Of a stretch of DNA of 38,002 nt, positions 1 to 8,911 are shown piece after piece (within the stretch, counting starts at the first letter, position 1; each line of letters begins with the position of its first letter). The DNA comes from Vittaforma corneae ATCC 50505. Taxonomy: Eukaryota > Microsporidia > Nosematidae. The notes under the pieces were generated by a model. The model did no database searches, was not told the origin of the DNA, and saw nothing but the letters and a program-made list of their open reading frames with translations. The position numbers were made by a program, and so were the translations under genes. Where the stretch lies: positions 1 through 38,002 of the forward strand of contig NW_006889858.1 of assembly GCF_000231115.1 (NCBI RefSeq). Direction: 5' to 3'.

Positions 1-1
1 C

Positions 2-286
2 TTCATTGGTACAAACCCAATCTCCTATTGGAATTTACATCCTCAAAGATCTGCTTTAAAACCTATTGACTCTTTGGCTTTTTATAAGTATTCTAGAAGG
101 CTGCTTGAAGACATCACTGTCCTCACAAAATGCAATTCTATTTCTGGGTGGCTCTTAGTCATGTTTCGCATTGCTCAGTCACATCAACTTCTGGCACTGC
201 CAGCCGTTTTAGGAGTATTAGAAATTCATTCCCAAACAACAGTGTATACAATCTTGCTGTCCAGCACTTTTCAACAACCTCGTTGA
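2..286 (+). other. open frame running in from the left edge, possible 3' end of a gene
   Basis: One frame is open from base 2 to a TGA at 284-286, about 94 codons, with no ATG near its start. It could be the 3' end of a gene cut by the window edge. I recognise no domain, and the composition (many Leu and Ser) is also compatible with a chance open frame in AT-rich DNA. The rest of the spacer to 517 (287-517) holds nothing I can name apart from the CCCC block next to the following ATG. Confidence 0.2.
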
Positions 287-513
287 AAATTATCGTCTAA
301 TTACAGGTATTGGAAAATATAAATCAGAAAGACTTGGAAAGACCATTTATTCAATAACAGCATTATATCCAGTTTATACTGTTCATTTCTCTGCTTTAAA
401 GACAATGGTTATCTAAGTGTAGGTCTACACAAGTAGTTTCAAATGTAATGATAGCATCTGTCCATTTTTGCACCAGCCACTTGAAACTGAATAAGTGCCA
501 TCGCTCTGTTTTG

Positions 514-517
514 CCCC
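514..517 (+). promoter_or_regulatory. CCCC block directly before the TAF8-like ATG
   Basis: Four C residues abut the start codon at 518. Equivalent C-runs, or G-runs on the other strand, sit within about 25 bases of many starts in this window. Short CCC/GGG-like signals next to start codons have been described in microsporidia, so I read this as the core promoter or start-site signal and as support for this ATG. Confidence 0.5.
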
Positions 518-1126
518 ATGGATGAAATTCTGAAGAGATCTGCTCTTGAGCTATTAAAAAGCATTGGCTTTGAGAGCATAGAATCCAAAGCCTTAGAGTT
601 GCTATTGGCAATACACAATGATAGAATCATGTCATATCTTCAGACTAATTCAAAGATTTCTGTACTTTCTTCAAGACCAAGTGTATCTTTATTGGATCTT
701 TGTGGAATAAAGCAACAATTGCCAAGGATTGGAAACGAAATACCATTTACCAAGGACATGTTGGCTGAATGTAATGCCATGATTCCAAACTGTAGAAATA
801 AATCAGTCCAATATCTTTTTACTCTTGTTCCCTCCAAAACATACGAGTTTCCCCGAGAGATTCTTGAGGAGGAGCATGAATGGATAAGCCCCCTAAGTGC
901 AAGAGTGGAGAGGTTTATTCACATCTATGATTTTATGCCTAACTTTCCGCCAATCCATACGTTTAGAATGACATCTCTGAAAAGCTCGACTCTCAAAAAC
1001 CAATCATCTAAGGTTAAGAATAGATTAGAGCAGAGCCTGAGAAGCGAGGGCAGTATGGTTAAGTTGATAAAGTCAAGCGGGTCGATGCCCAAATTTATCA
1101 ACTATCTATACAAGGGTAAAGTGTGA
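518..1126 (+). CDS. TAF8: TAF8-like histone-fold TFIID subunit
   Basis: Protein of 202 residues. Residues 5-66 look like the bromodomain-associated histone fold of TAF8/TAF3: an amphipathic helix around ALELLKSIGFESIESKALEL, then a long central helix with an IHNDRIMSYLQ core. Near residues 139-152 is a proline-rich stretch, FMPNFPPIHTFRMT, which matches the 'PPFP-x-HTY-x-T' signature of the TAF8 C-terminal domain. TAF8 pairs with TAF10 in TFIID, so the expected role is Pol II promoter recognition in the nucleus. The tail after residue 155 is basic and Ser/Lys-rich, consistent with nuclear targeting. The start is the ATG directly after a CCCC block. The protein is shorter than typical TAF8, as is usual in microsporidia. 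A TAF3-type protein is the main alternative, but the HTF motif favours TAF8. Confidence 0.65.
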   Translation: MDEILKRSALELLKSIGFESIESKALELLLAIHNDRIMSYLQTNSKISVLSSRPSVSLLDLCGIKQQLPRIGNEIPFTKDMLAECNAMIPNCRNKSVQYLFTLVPSKTYEFPREILEEEHEWISPLSARVERFIHIYDFMPNFPPIHTFRMTSLKSSTLKNQSSKVKNRLEQSLRSEGSMVKLIKSSGSMPKFINYLYKGKV

Positions 1127-1218
1127 TTGACAAATATGCACATATGTAGTGTTAAGAAGTTAGCAATAAATATGCTTTCTAACAATTTATTTGTACTTTG
1201 GCATCAAATTTTTTGCTT

Positions 1219-1377
1219 CTAATGTTGAATTTCTTCTTCATGGTTCTGAAGCTTAACTGCAAGAATGGATGTTTGAACATGCTGGGTCAAAGTCTTTGAC
1301 GATTTCTCTAGTCTTCTCAGCAGCCTATCGGTCTCTTTTAGAAGATCGCTGCATTCTTTGAGTGATTGTTCTAACAT
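1219..1377 (-). CDS. small 52-aa coiled-coil protein
   Basis: Short ORF of 52 residues starting MLEQSLKECSDLLKETDRLL. The frame stays open further upstream, but that extension is a hydrophobic AT-rich translation. The ATG at 1377 has a CCC block three bases away on the coding strand, as at other starts here. Leu/Ile residues are spaced in heptads through residues 2-45, with many Lys and Glu, so it is probably one coiled-coil helix. The size would suit a small complex subunit such as a DASH/Dad-type protein, but no specific motif supports that. It lies 170 bases downstream of the secreted-protein gene on the same strand. Function unknown. Confidence 0.45.
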   Translation of the reverse strand: MLEQSLKECSDLLKETDRLLRRLEKSSKTLTQHVQTSILAVKLQNHEEEIQH

Positions 1378-1547
1378 TGGGTTGAAAATTATAAATTGAG
1401 AAATAGATAAAAGATAAAGTAAAGGCATCTGAGTACTACAATACCTATATGAACGTTGTGCTGTTGACACATGTACATCAGATAACATACAGAATAGTGT
1501 CATGATGAAATACACGATTAAAATTATATTATAATTATTATTTAATA

Positions 1548-2351
1548 TCAAGCATGATGACGATGACGTCTCGGAAGATCATGAATCTCAGACGGGTTGT
1601 CTCTGGTGTACTTTATTACTTTCTTAAAGTTGAGAAGTTGTCCATGGACAGTTGGTGACATTCCAATACATTTTTCAAAGAATCCACACAGGATGTTTTT
1701 ATCTGCTAAGGTCAAGTATCCATTCGCATATGCATCCTTTGCACCTGTTATGGCCTCTATTATGGCAGATTTAATCAGAACCTTTGAATTGTCACTTCCC
1801 TCCCACATGATACCGATGACTCGTCCGCAATTACTGTTTTGAATTACGTTAATAAGATCAAATTTTGGGTTTTTATAAATGCACCCATAAATGTAAAGAT
1901 GGAATCCAACCGTATTATTGAGCTTTGATGTCAGCGAAGAGAAGGCATTCTGTGTCCTTTCCACCACTGGCGGAGTTAGCTCACATGAAGGATCGTAGGC
2001 ACCATTGGCACTGATTTGGTCGATTTCCTGCTTTTCAAAGACCAAGTTTACTTGGATATTAAAGTTTTCAAGGTCAGTATTCAGCTCCTCAATGATGGTT
2101 CCAAGGTACGATCTTATGGCTGTTACTGCTGCTTTTTCACCAGCCACGCCTTGAATTTCGTCAATTGTTAATCCACCAAGTTTAGAAGCAAGCGAAACTA
2201 TGGCGTCTCGTACTTCATTTTGAATGTGTGGATGTATGTTGATTATGTATGTTTTATTAGAGTCTAGACACCCTCTTGTTTGGTTGTAAAGACTGATATT
2301 TTTTGCGCCAGTCGCTAGGCTCATAAAAGCTATAATAATCCAGAACAGCAT
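1548..2351 (-). CDS. secreted protein with signal peptide and His-rich C-terminus
   Basis: 267 residues. Residues 1-16 (hydrophobic MLFWIIIAFMSLATGA) form a clear signal peptide with a small-residue cleavage site. The mature part has about seven Cys, suggesting disulphides, and NxS/T sites including NNT and NIS, so it is likely secreted or on the spore/cell surface. The C-terminus ends in a basic His-rich stretch, RRHRHHA, that could bind metal or glycans. The middle (helix, NIQVNLVF strand, later YLTLADKNILCGFFEKC) weakly recalls a reprolysin/ADAM-like fold, but no HExxH zinc motif is present, so a protease call is not justified. The start ATG follows a CCC block on the coding strand. Spore-wall or host-interface protein is an inference from the signal peptide only. 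Confidence 0.7.
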   Translation of the reverse strand: MLFWIIIAFMSLATGAKNISLYNQTRGCLDSNKTYIINIHPHIQNEVRDAIVSLASKLGGLTIDEIQGVAGEKAAVTAIRSYLGTIIEELNTDLENFNIQVNLVFEKQEIDQISANGAYDPSCELTPPVVERTQNAFSSLTSKLNNTVGFHLYIYGCIYKNPKFDLINVIQNSNCGRVIGIMWEGSDNSKVLIKSAIIEAITGAKDAYANGYLTLADKNILCGFFEKCIGMSPTVHGQLLNFKKVIKYTRDNPSEIHDLPRRHRHHA

Positions 2352-2806
2352 ACTAGGGACAGGTGAAATATTATAAAAACTTTATTTAAAACAAAGACAT
2401 GAAACTTACAAATGATTGATGAAACAGAGAAAGTAATACTATGGACGTTCCATCATAGATGTACAAGGGATGATAGGGCAAAATCTATATAAACATTCGA
2501 CATAGAAATGCACCACGAGATTTTAACAATCACCAAATCGTAACAAGTGAGAATGCTAAGTGGAAAGAAGAGTATGCTCAGAAAATGCTGGGCGCGCAAT
2601 TGCTTAAAGTATATCTAAAGACTTAGCATACATTTTAATGTGTTATTGATATTTCCAAACATATGGCATTTGAAACATCCTTGCATATAAAACAATGATG
2701 TGGTTTCAGCATCTGATAGTATAAATTAGACAAAATATTCCGGGTCGGAAATTAGTCTTCTAAACAATAAAGTTGCTTTAGATAAAAATTCTGCCACAGG
2801 CCATCT
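2352..2806. other. intergenic spacer, 455 bases
   Basis: Divergence/convergence region between the secreted-protein gene and CTU2. ATGs present on the plus strand close after a few codons. I see no RNA gene, repeat or conserved motif apart from the CCC block just upstream of the secreted-protein start. Confidence 0.4.
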
Positions 2807-3511
2807 TTATTCGCTTTTGTACAGCTTCTTAAAGGTGTTTTTGATATTGAAAACAGCAAGTTCATTTTTCTCATCAAGCTTAGAAATAAACTTGTCAATA
2901 ACAACTCTAACTGGTATGTCTTTGTTTTTCAGCACATCTCTAGGTTTAGCATCTATGTCGTTTATGCCCTTCAGGTATAGATAGTATGAGATCTCCTTCT
3001 GCTTAACTCCTTCGAAAATATTAACAATATTGAGAGAATCGTACTGGTTCCTTGAACAGTAGCTAACAGCATCAAGTCCTTGGCCTTTGCAAAGCAACAA
3101 TAGGGAGCCTGTGATCGCTTGATTCATACTCTCAGCATAAAGCAGAACATCATAGCTGTTCTCAAGACAGTACTGGATAACATCCGAGCTCTGTCTTTTT
3201 AAAGAATATTCGTTTTCGGGAGAGAATTCAGCATCCACAAATTGAATACTGGTTTTGAAAAGTAAGGAATTCCTACAGAAAATGCACAGTTTTTTGAATT
3301 TTCGACCACTCAGAGTCTTGTTCAAAAACTCAATGGCTACTAAAGAAGATGGCGAATCGCTTAAGTAAATCAAAATTGAGGAGTTACTATGCAACTTGTG
3401 AAGATTTCTTTGAACCTTCAGCTCAAAAAACGACAAGAAGCACTGGTTGCAATATTTTAGCACGTTAATTTTAACATCTGCTGCGCTTTTACATTTGGAG
3501 CAACCAGACAT
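2807..3511 (-). CDS. CTU2: cytoplasmic tRNA 2-thiolation protein 2 (CTU2/NCS2-like)
   Basis: 234 residues. An N-terminal zinc-type pair C4-x2-C7 and C20-x2-C23 (KYCNQCF, followed by K-x-R) is typical of Ctu1/Ctu2. A Rossmann-like segment at about residues 46-62 (ILIYLSDSPSSLVAIEFL) matches the degenerate PP-loop of Ctu2, where the catalytic SGGxDS of Ctu1 is replaced by a PSSLV-type sequence. Ctu2 partners Ctu1 (Ncs6) and, with the Urm1 sulphur relay, thiolates U34 of tRNA-Lys, -Glu and -Gln in the cytosol. The protein is much shorter than yeast Ncs2, fitting microsporidian compaction. The ATG at 3511 is the first in frame. It sits next to tRNA-Leu(AAG), and ELP3, which makes the mcm5 part of the same modification, is about 26 kb away in this window. 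Confidence 0.7.
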   Translation of the reverse strand: MSGCSKCKSAADVKINVLKYCNQCFLSFFELKVQRNLHKLHSNSSILIYLSDSPSSLVAIEFLNKTLSGRKFKKLCIFCRNSLLFKTSIQFVDAEFSPENEYSLKRQSSDVIQYCLENSYDVLLYAESMNQAITGSLLLLCKGQGLDAVSYCSRNQYDSLNIVNIFEGVKQKEISYYLYLKGINDIDAKPRDVLKNKDIPVRVVIDKFISKLDEKNELAVFNIKNTFKKLYKSE

Positions 3512-3539
3512 TGAAGAAGGATAAGAATAAAAGCTAAAA

Positions 3540-3621
3540 TGATTGGAGCGGGATTCGAACCCGCGAGTGTCGCCACACTGGTCCCTTAAACCAGCGCCTT
3601 AGACCGCTCGGCCATCCAACC
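3540..3621 (-). tRNA. tRNA-Leu (anticodon AAG)
   Basis: Type II tRNA read on the minus strand. The acceptor stem GGTTGGA pairs with TCCAATC (one G-T pair), followed by discriminator A. The D arm contains TGGCCGAGCGGTCTAAGGC. The anticodon stem CTGGT/ACCAG encloses the loop TTAAGGG, giving anticodon AAG for CUU codons. There is a long variable arm (GTGGCGACAC) and a standard T arm GCGGGTTCGAATCCCGC with A and B boxes intact. No CCA is encoded and no intron is present. Confidence 0.95.
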
Positions 3622-4019
3622 TCAGCCAAAAGGTTGAGCTAACCTATGATCGCGGCATTAATGCATACACTCGCCATACAACTTGGATACTTCTGCCCTG
3701 TCATGTGAATCCTGCAAGGTTTTCGTTTATTGCTTAAGGCTTACATCCAATGCAGTGTTAGAGTATAGCATTCTTCTTACAAACCCCATTCAAGCAGTCT
3801 TAGTATGCAGCTAAAGTTCATTTTATGCATGATTCTCAGTTTATAAGAGACAGCTCGAGCTTGGCCGTATTAAAGAACCCACCTTCGTCACACATCTGTA
3901 TCCATAGTCCGCAACTTGCACCTGGCTTCCTCCATTCCATAAAGCAGTCTGGCTTATAATCGAGCCCGTTTGTTCTCTATTCCCTTCAATATTTTCCTCC
4001 AAAATTTTTGCAATGCTCC
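3622..4019. other. intergenic spacer, 398 bases
   Basis: Lies between the divergent tRNA-Leu and RPC2. It must hold the 5' flank of both. C-rich stretches (TTCCC, TCCTCC) occur in the last 45 bases before the RPC2 ATG. I see no ORF or RNA gene that I can support. Confidence 0.4.
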
Positions 4020-7000
4020 ATGGAGGATACTGACCAGAATTATGAACTTATAAAGTTGTTTCTAAAGGAGAAAACACTTGTTAGACAGCATCTAGAGTCA
4101 TTTAACTATTTCATAGACTATGATATAAGGTCTATAATGAATGCAAATAACATTGTAGACTCAGACATTGATCATACTTTTTACTTGAAATATTTGGATA
4201 TCAGAGTGGGAGCGCCGTCAGTGACTGAAAATATGATAGAAACGCAAATATATCCGCTAGAATGTAGGAATAGAGACTTGACTTACTCGGCCAATATCTA
4301 TGTGGATGTTGAGTATGTTAGAAATAAGCAGGTTGTCATAAAGAGAGACCTCTGTATGGGAAAGCTGCCAATAATGCTTAGAAGTAACCGATGCTTGCTC
4401 TCAGCTAAGAACAACGATATTATAGAGAGCGTCAGTACTGTAAATAAGCGTATTAAAGAATCTCAGGAGTGTTTTCTCGATAACGGAGGGTATTTCATCA
4501 TTCAGGGAATTGAAAGAGTCATTCTGATCCAAGAGCAGCTGTCAAAGAACAGAATAATGCTGGAGGAAGGCACAAAAGGTGTCTATGCTTCTGTTACATC
4601 TTCGAGTATCGAGCACAAGAGCAAGACAAGCCTAATTGTTAAAGACGACTGTTTTTATATTCAAAGCACCAGTTTTAATGAGGATGTGCCAGCGGTCATC
4701 CTTATTAAAGCATTAGGAATTATTTCAGATGCCGAAATATGTGAAATTGTGGGGAAGGAACTGCTTGATATACTTCTGCCCAGCTTTGAAGAGGCAATTT
4801 CAAAGAAGATTTTCAGAGAAGAACAGGCAATTTTGTATTTATCAAAATTTGCCAAGATTAATCCAGAAAATGATAAGATTGATGAAGTTCGGACCGTACT
4901 TTCTGAAAGGATATTGCCAAATATTGAGTTCGACTATACACTTAGAAAAAAGGGTGTTTATGTGTGCCTGATGATACGAAAGCTGGCTATGAATAAAGCC
5001 GGGATAATAGGCCCTGACGACAAGGACTATATGGGAAACAAGAGATTTGAGCTTGCTGGGCAGCTGCTCGGCATTCTCTTTGAAGACTCTTTCAAAAAGT
5101 TTAATTATGAGCTTAAAAAGTCCATTGACAAAATTTTGAGCAAGAGAACAAGAACATCCGAATTTGATGCTTTGACATTTTTTAATCTTCAAACAAGCTC
5201 AATAACATCAAGTCTCACCAGGGCCATTTCGACAGGCAATTGGAACCTTAAAAGATTCAGAATGGAGAGAAGTGGTGTTTCCAGCATTATAACACGGTAC
5301 TCATATGTTTGTGCGCTTGGAATGATGACAAAGATCAACAGCCATTTTGAAAAGACGCGCAAAGTTAGTGGCCCAAGATCGCTGCACACTTCTTCCTGGG
5401 GGATGCTATGCCCAGTCGATACTCCCGAGGGTGAGAGCTGTGGATTAGTTAAAAACTTGGCACTTTTGGCAGAAATTACAACAGATTCTGATCCAAAGAT
5501 TATTGAAAAGGTCCTGATGGAATACGGCGTCAGGAAAATTGAAATCTGTTATGGAAAAGAGTTTTACCAGAAAAACAACCACCTCGTATTCATTAACGGT
5601 GGAATATTTGGAATAGTGTCTCAGCCTGGGATTTTAGTTAATCTGTTTAGAAAAAGAAGAAGATGCGGGAAGATTGATAAGTTCGTATCAATATACACCA
5701 ATAGTGATGAGAAGAGTGTCTATGTTTCTACTGACAACGGTAGAATCTCTCGTCCTGTAATTATACTCGACCAGAGTAAAGCTTTAACTGCCAAAAGTTT
5801 GATTGAAAGACTTAAGAAGCATCGTGCTCGGGATAACTACACCGAAGTGCATGATCACGATGCAGAGAGCCAGCTTTTGATTCATTTGGGGATATACTTT
5901 GACAAAGAGAGCCTTAGGTACAAATCATTCTCGGACCTTATCAACGAGGGTAAAATAGAATACTTAGACATAAACGAAGAAAACAACTGTATGATTGCCT
6001 TCACAGCGAGTGAAATTAACGAGAACACTACACATCTTGAAATATCTGAGTTTGCAATTCTTGGCTACATTGCTGGACTTGTGCCGTTTCCCCATCACAA
6101 CCAAAGCCCCAGGAATACGTATCAGTGTGCAATGGGCAAGCAGGCAATTGGACACATTGCAGCCAATGTTAAAAGAAGATTTGATTCTGCTATTTTGCAG
6201 CTTAACTATACTCAGAGGCCTATTGCATCTTCAAAGACACTTGATATTATTAAATACAACCAGATTCCCTCTGGCTTCAATGCAATGGTGGCTGTTATGA
6301 GCTATAGCGGATATGATATTGAGGATGCTGTTATACTAAATCAAGGATCTGTTGATAGAGGAATGGCCAGGGTTGAGGTGTACAAGACTAATACTATTGT
6401 GCTGAAAAAATACAGCAGCGGACAGTCGGACAAACTTGTTGGAGATGGTGTAATTTCTCCTGGAAAGTACGTAGTTGATGGGACGGTGTTGGTTAACAAG
6501 ATTTCTCCAATAACGAATACTTTAACCTCATCAAAGCATAAGGGACATCCAGCACACATCGAAAAAGTAATGATTAGCAAAAGCGAAGACGAAAGTATTA
6601 TAAAAGTAGTAACAAGAGAGACTAGAAGTCCTGAGGTTGGCGATAAGTTTAGTAGTCGGCATGGCCAGAAGGGCGTGGTTGGCCTGATAGTTCCACAGGT
6701 TGATATGCCGTTCAATGAACAAGGGTTAGCGCCCGACATAATCATGAACCCCCATGGATTTCCATCAAGAATGACGGTTGGGAAGATTATTGAATTACTT
6801 AGTGGAAAAGCGGCTATGATTGAAGGGAAATATGCGGATGCAACAGCATTTAAAAAGAATCAAATTAGAGACTTCTGTGATGTTTTGGCTAAAAGTGGAT
6901 ATAGCTATTCTGGAAAGGATATTTTTACGAGTGGAACGACAGGTGAACAGCTTGAGGCTTATATTTTCTATGGCCCTATTTTTTACCAGAGACTAAAGCA

Positions 7001-7346
7001 TATGGTTGCCGATAAGATGCATTGTAGGGCACGTGGCCCAAGAGCTATTCTTACTCGTCAACCAACCGAGGGTAGATCCAACGATGGTGGCCTGCGTCTT
7101 GGAGAAATGGAAAGAGACTGCTTGATAGGTTATGGTACCTCTGCTCTGCTCAATGAGAGACTAATGGTTTCATCGGATATTTTCGAAGCGTTTATATGCA
7201 AAGACTGCGGTGTAGTAGGATATAAAGGACACTGCCCGATGTGTAAGAAGTCCAATCCAGTGCCTATAAAAATTCCATATGCCTGCAAACTCCTATTCCA
7301 GGAATTAATGTCTATGAATATTCTGCCAAAAGTTGAACTTGAGTAA
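4020..7346 (+). CDS. RPC2: RNA polymerase III second-largest subunit (RPC2)
   Basis: 1108 residues from the ATG at 4020; the frame extends four codons further only through a TTG. The N-terminus contains LVRQHLESFNYFIDYDIRSI and YLKYLDIRVG, and CRNRDLTYSANIYVDVEY follows, the Pol III (RPC2/RET1) versions of these motifs rather than Pol I or II. Downstream are the hybrid-binding signatures: GYDIEDAVILN, GDKFSSRHGQKGVVG and GRSNDGGLRLGEMERD. The C-terminal zinc finger is C1060-x2-C1063-x8-C1072-x2-C1075, followed by IPYACKLLFQELMSMNI, typical of RPC2. It forms half of the Pol III active centre that makes tRNA, 5S and other small RNAs. Length is close to the yeast protein and the frame is fully intact, so this is a functional gene. 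Confidence 0.95.
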   Translation: MEDTDQNYELIKLFLKEKTLVRQHLESFNYFIDYDIRSIMNANNIVDSDIDHTFYLKYLDIRVGAPSVTENMIETQIYPLECRNRDLTYSANIYVDVEYVRNKQVVIKRDLCMGKLPIMLRSNRCLLSAKNNDIIESVSTVNKRIKESQECFLDNGGYFIIQGIERVILIQEQLSKNRIMLEEGTKGVYASVTSSSIEHKSKTSLIVKDDCFYIQSTSFNEDVPAVILIKALGIISDAEICEIVGKELLDILLPSFEEAISKKIFREEQAILYLSKFAKINPENDKIDEVRTVLSERILPNIEFDYTLRKKGVYVCLMIRKLAMNKAGIIGPDDKDYMGNKRFELAGQLLGILFEDSFKKFNYELKKSIDKILSKRTRTSEFDALTFFNLQTSSITSSLTRAISTGNWNLKRFRMERSGVSSIITRYSYVCALGMMTKINSHFEKTRKVSGPRSLHTSSWGMLCPVDTPEGESCGLVKNLALLAEITTDSDPKIIEKVLMEYGVRKIEICYGKEFYQKNNHLVFINGGIFGIVSQPGILVNLFRKRRRCGKIDKFVSIYTNSDEKSVYVSTDNGRISRPVIILDQSKALTAKSLIERLKKHRARDNYTEVHDHDAESQLLIHLGIYFDKESLRYKSFSDLINEGKIEYLDINEENNCMIAFTASEINENTTHLEISEFAILGYIAGLVPFPHHNQSPRNTYQCAMGKQAIGHIAANVKRRFDSAILQLNYTQRPIASSKTLDIIKYNQIPSGFNAMVAVMSYSGYDIEDAVILNQGSVDRGMARVEVYKTNTIVLKKYSSGQSDKLVGDGVISPGKYVVDGTVLVNKISPITNTLTSSKHKGHPAHIEKVMISKSEDESIIKVVTRETRSPEVGDKFSSRHGQKGVVGLIVPQVDMPFNEQGLAPDIIMNPHGFPSRMTVGKIIELLSGKAAMIEGKYADATAFKKNQIRDFCDVLAKSGYSYSGKDIFTSGTTGEQLEAYIFYGPIFYQRLKHMVADKMHCRARGPRAILTRQPTEGRSNDGGLRLGEMERDCLIGYGTSALLNERLMVSSDIFEAFICKDCGVVGYKGHCPMCKKSNPVPIKIPYACKLLFQELMSMNILPKVELE

Positions 7347-7551
7347 GGGCCCATGCCTGAATCTCAACTTCTCTATTTGTCTATGGCTCGCTCAACTATA
7401 TTCAGAAGGGACATGCCTCGTTTTTCCATAAGTGCACATTCCTTATGCTCTTGCTTTGAATGAAGGAGCGTGGCAGCAAATAAACATTGGTTATTTTGGA
7501 CATATATTAGTCTTTCTTGAGTGTGAAAAAATTTATCATCTTGTCCATAAA

Positions 7552-8812
7552 ATGGACTTGAATCTGGAAAATCTAAATCTCAACACTAAAAAAACCCTCA
7601 ACATAGTGTTTGTCGGCCATGTAGACTCTGGAAAATCTACTATTTGCGGTAGGATACTTGTGGATCTCCAACTTGTAGACGAAAGGATTCTTGAGAAGTA
7701 TAGGCAGCAGAGTGAAGAGTCAAATCGAGCCAGCTGGTATCTTTCATGGTGCATGGACTTGAATCCGGAGGAAAGAGAAAAGGGAAAGACAGTTGAGGTT
7801 GGAACGGCATCGTTTGAGCTTCCGCATACTAAGGTGAATGTGCTGGATGCACCTGGCCACAAGCAGTTTGTCAACGAAATGATCGAAGGTGCATCACGTG
7901 CAGACATAGGAATCTTGATAGTCTCGTCGAGGACTGGCGAGTTTGAGGCTGGATTTAAAGGAGGCCAAACGAAAGAGCATATGCTTCTTCTCAAGGCAGG
8001 AAATGTTGATAGGCTCATTGTTCTTGTTAATAAGATGGATGAATGCAGCTGGGATAGAGAAAGATACAATGAAATAGTTGGTAAGGTTGAAAAGTTTGGG
8101 AAAAATTTATTTAAAGACATGTATTTTATTCCTGTTAGTGGGTATAACGGAGATAACATTAAGACAAGAAAAGAGACAGATTTTTTCAAGGGACCCTCGT
8201 TCCTTGAATATCTGGATACTGTCAATGTACTAGATGTTGAGACAGAGCCCTGCTTGACTATTCTTGAGAAGGTGAAAACATCAGGCAATGTGTTTTTCTA
8301 TGTAAAGATTGAGTCTGGTGCTTTCAACAAGAATGACGGCTACAGAGTTCTTCCACTTTGCAAAGACGATAAGATCACATCGATCATGAACGAAGATGAC
8401 GTGGAGCTTGGTGAAGCAGTCAGAGGAGAGACATACAAAATGAAGTTTAAAGAACTGTCTGAGGATATCTTTGTGGGTACCAAAATAGTTTCTGTGTCCA
8501 ATAAAAACTACCAGGTTTGCAATGAAATGTATGCGCAACTTGGAATCTGCGAAGTCAAAACGGCAATAACAAAAGGATACGCCTGTATTATGCACATTAA
8601 TTTATTTACAGTTGGTGCAAAAATAACCGAACTGTATTCCTTAGACAAGAAAAAGATCAGAGTTGGGAGAAAAGGGGGAAAAAGTAGTTGCAAAAATAAG
8701 GCTTGATTCTCCAGTTGTTGTAATGTGCAATGAAAGGAAAAGGGATAGATTTTCGTTGCGAGATGAGAGTCTGACGGTTGCAGCGGGTATGGTTAAGAAG
8801 GTGGTAGAATAA
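7552..8812 (+). CDS. SUP35: translation termination factor eRF3 (SUP35-type GTPase), last part in +1 frame
   Basis: The 0-frame runs from ATG 7552 to TGA 8704-8706 (384 aa). GTPase motifs: G1 GHVDSGKS (residues 22-29), G3 DAPGH (99-103), G4 NKMD (160-163), then two beta-barrel domains. The YLSWCMDL segment and the 'NPEEREKGKTVEVG' switch region mark eRF3 rather than EF-1alpha. The N-terminal prion/PABP-binding domain is missing; the protein begins about 15 residues before the G domain. The end of domain 3 lies in the +1 frame: RFSLRDESLTVAAGMVKKVV, the conserved 'GRFTLRDEGKTIAIGKV' element, stops at TAA 8810-8812. The switch must fall between 8645 and 8703, most likely in the run GGGGGAAAAA at 8674-8683, because VVAKI right after it is family-like. 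Either an indel (error or lesion) or a +1 frameshift. eRF3 acts with eRF1 at stop codons. Confidence 0.9.
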
Positions 8813-8911
8813 ATTGATAGAAAAGGATGACAAGTGTCGTTATTTGTATTTCTAATTACAAAACACATTTATACATCTGAACGATAAACTGGGCTTAACT
8901 GTTTTGATTAT

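Noticed and set aside
2401..2640. Search for snRNA, SRP or RNase P RNA in the larger spacers
   Set aside because: I saw no characteristic boxes in any spacer by eye; a covariance-model search would be needed.
7432..7551. In-frame extension of eRF3 starting at a GTG
   Set aside because: No ATG, no similarity to an eRF3 N-domain; the ATG at 7552 starts just before the G domain.
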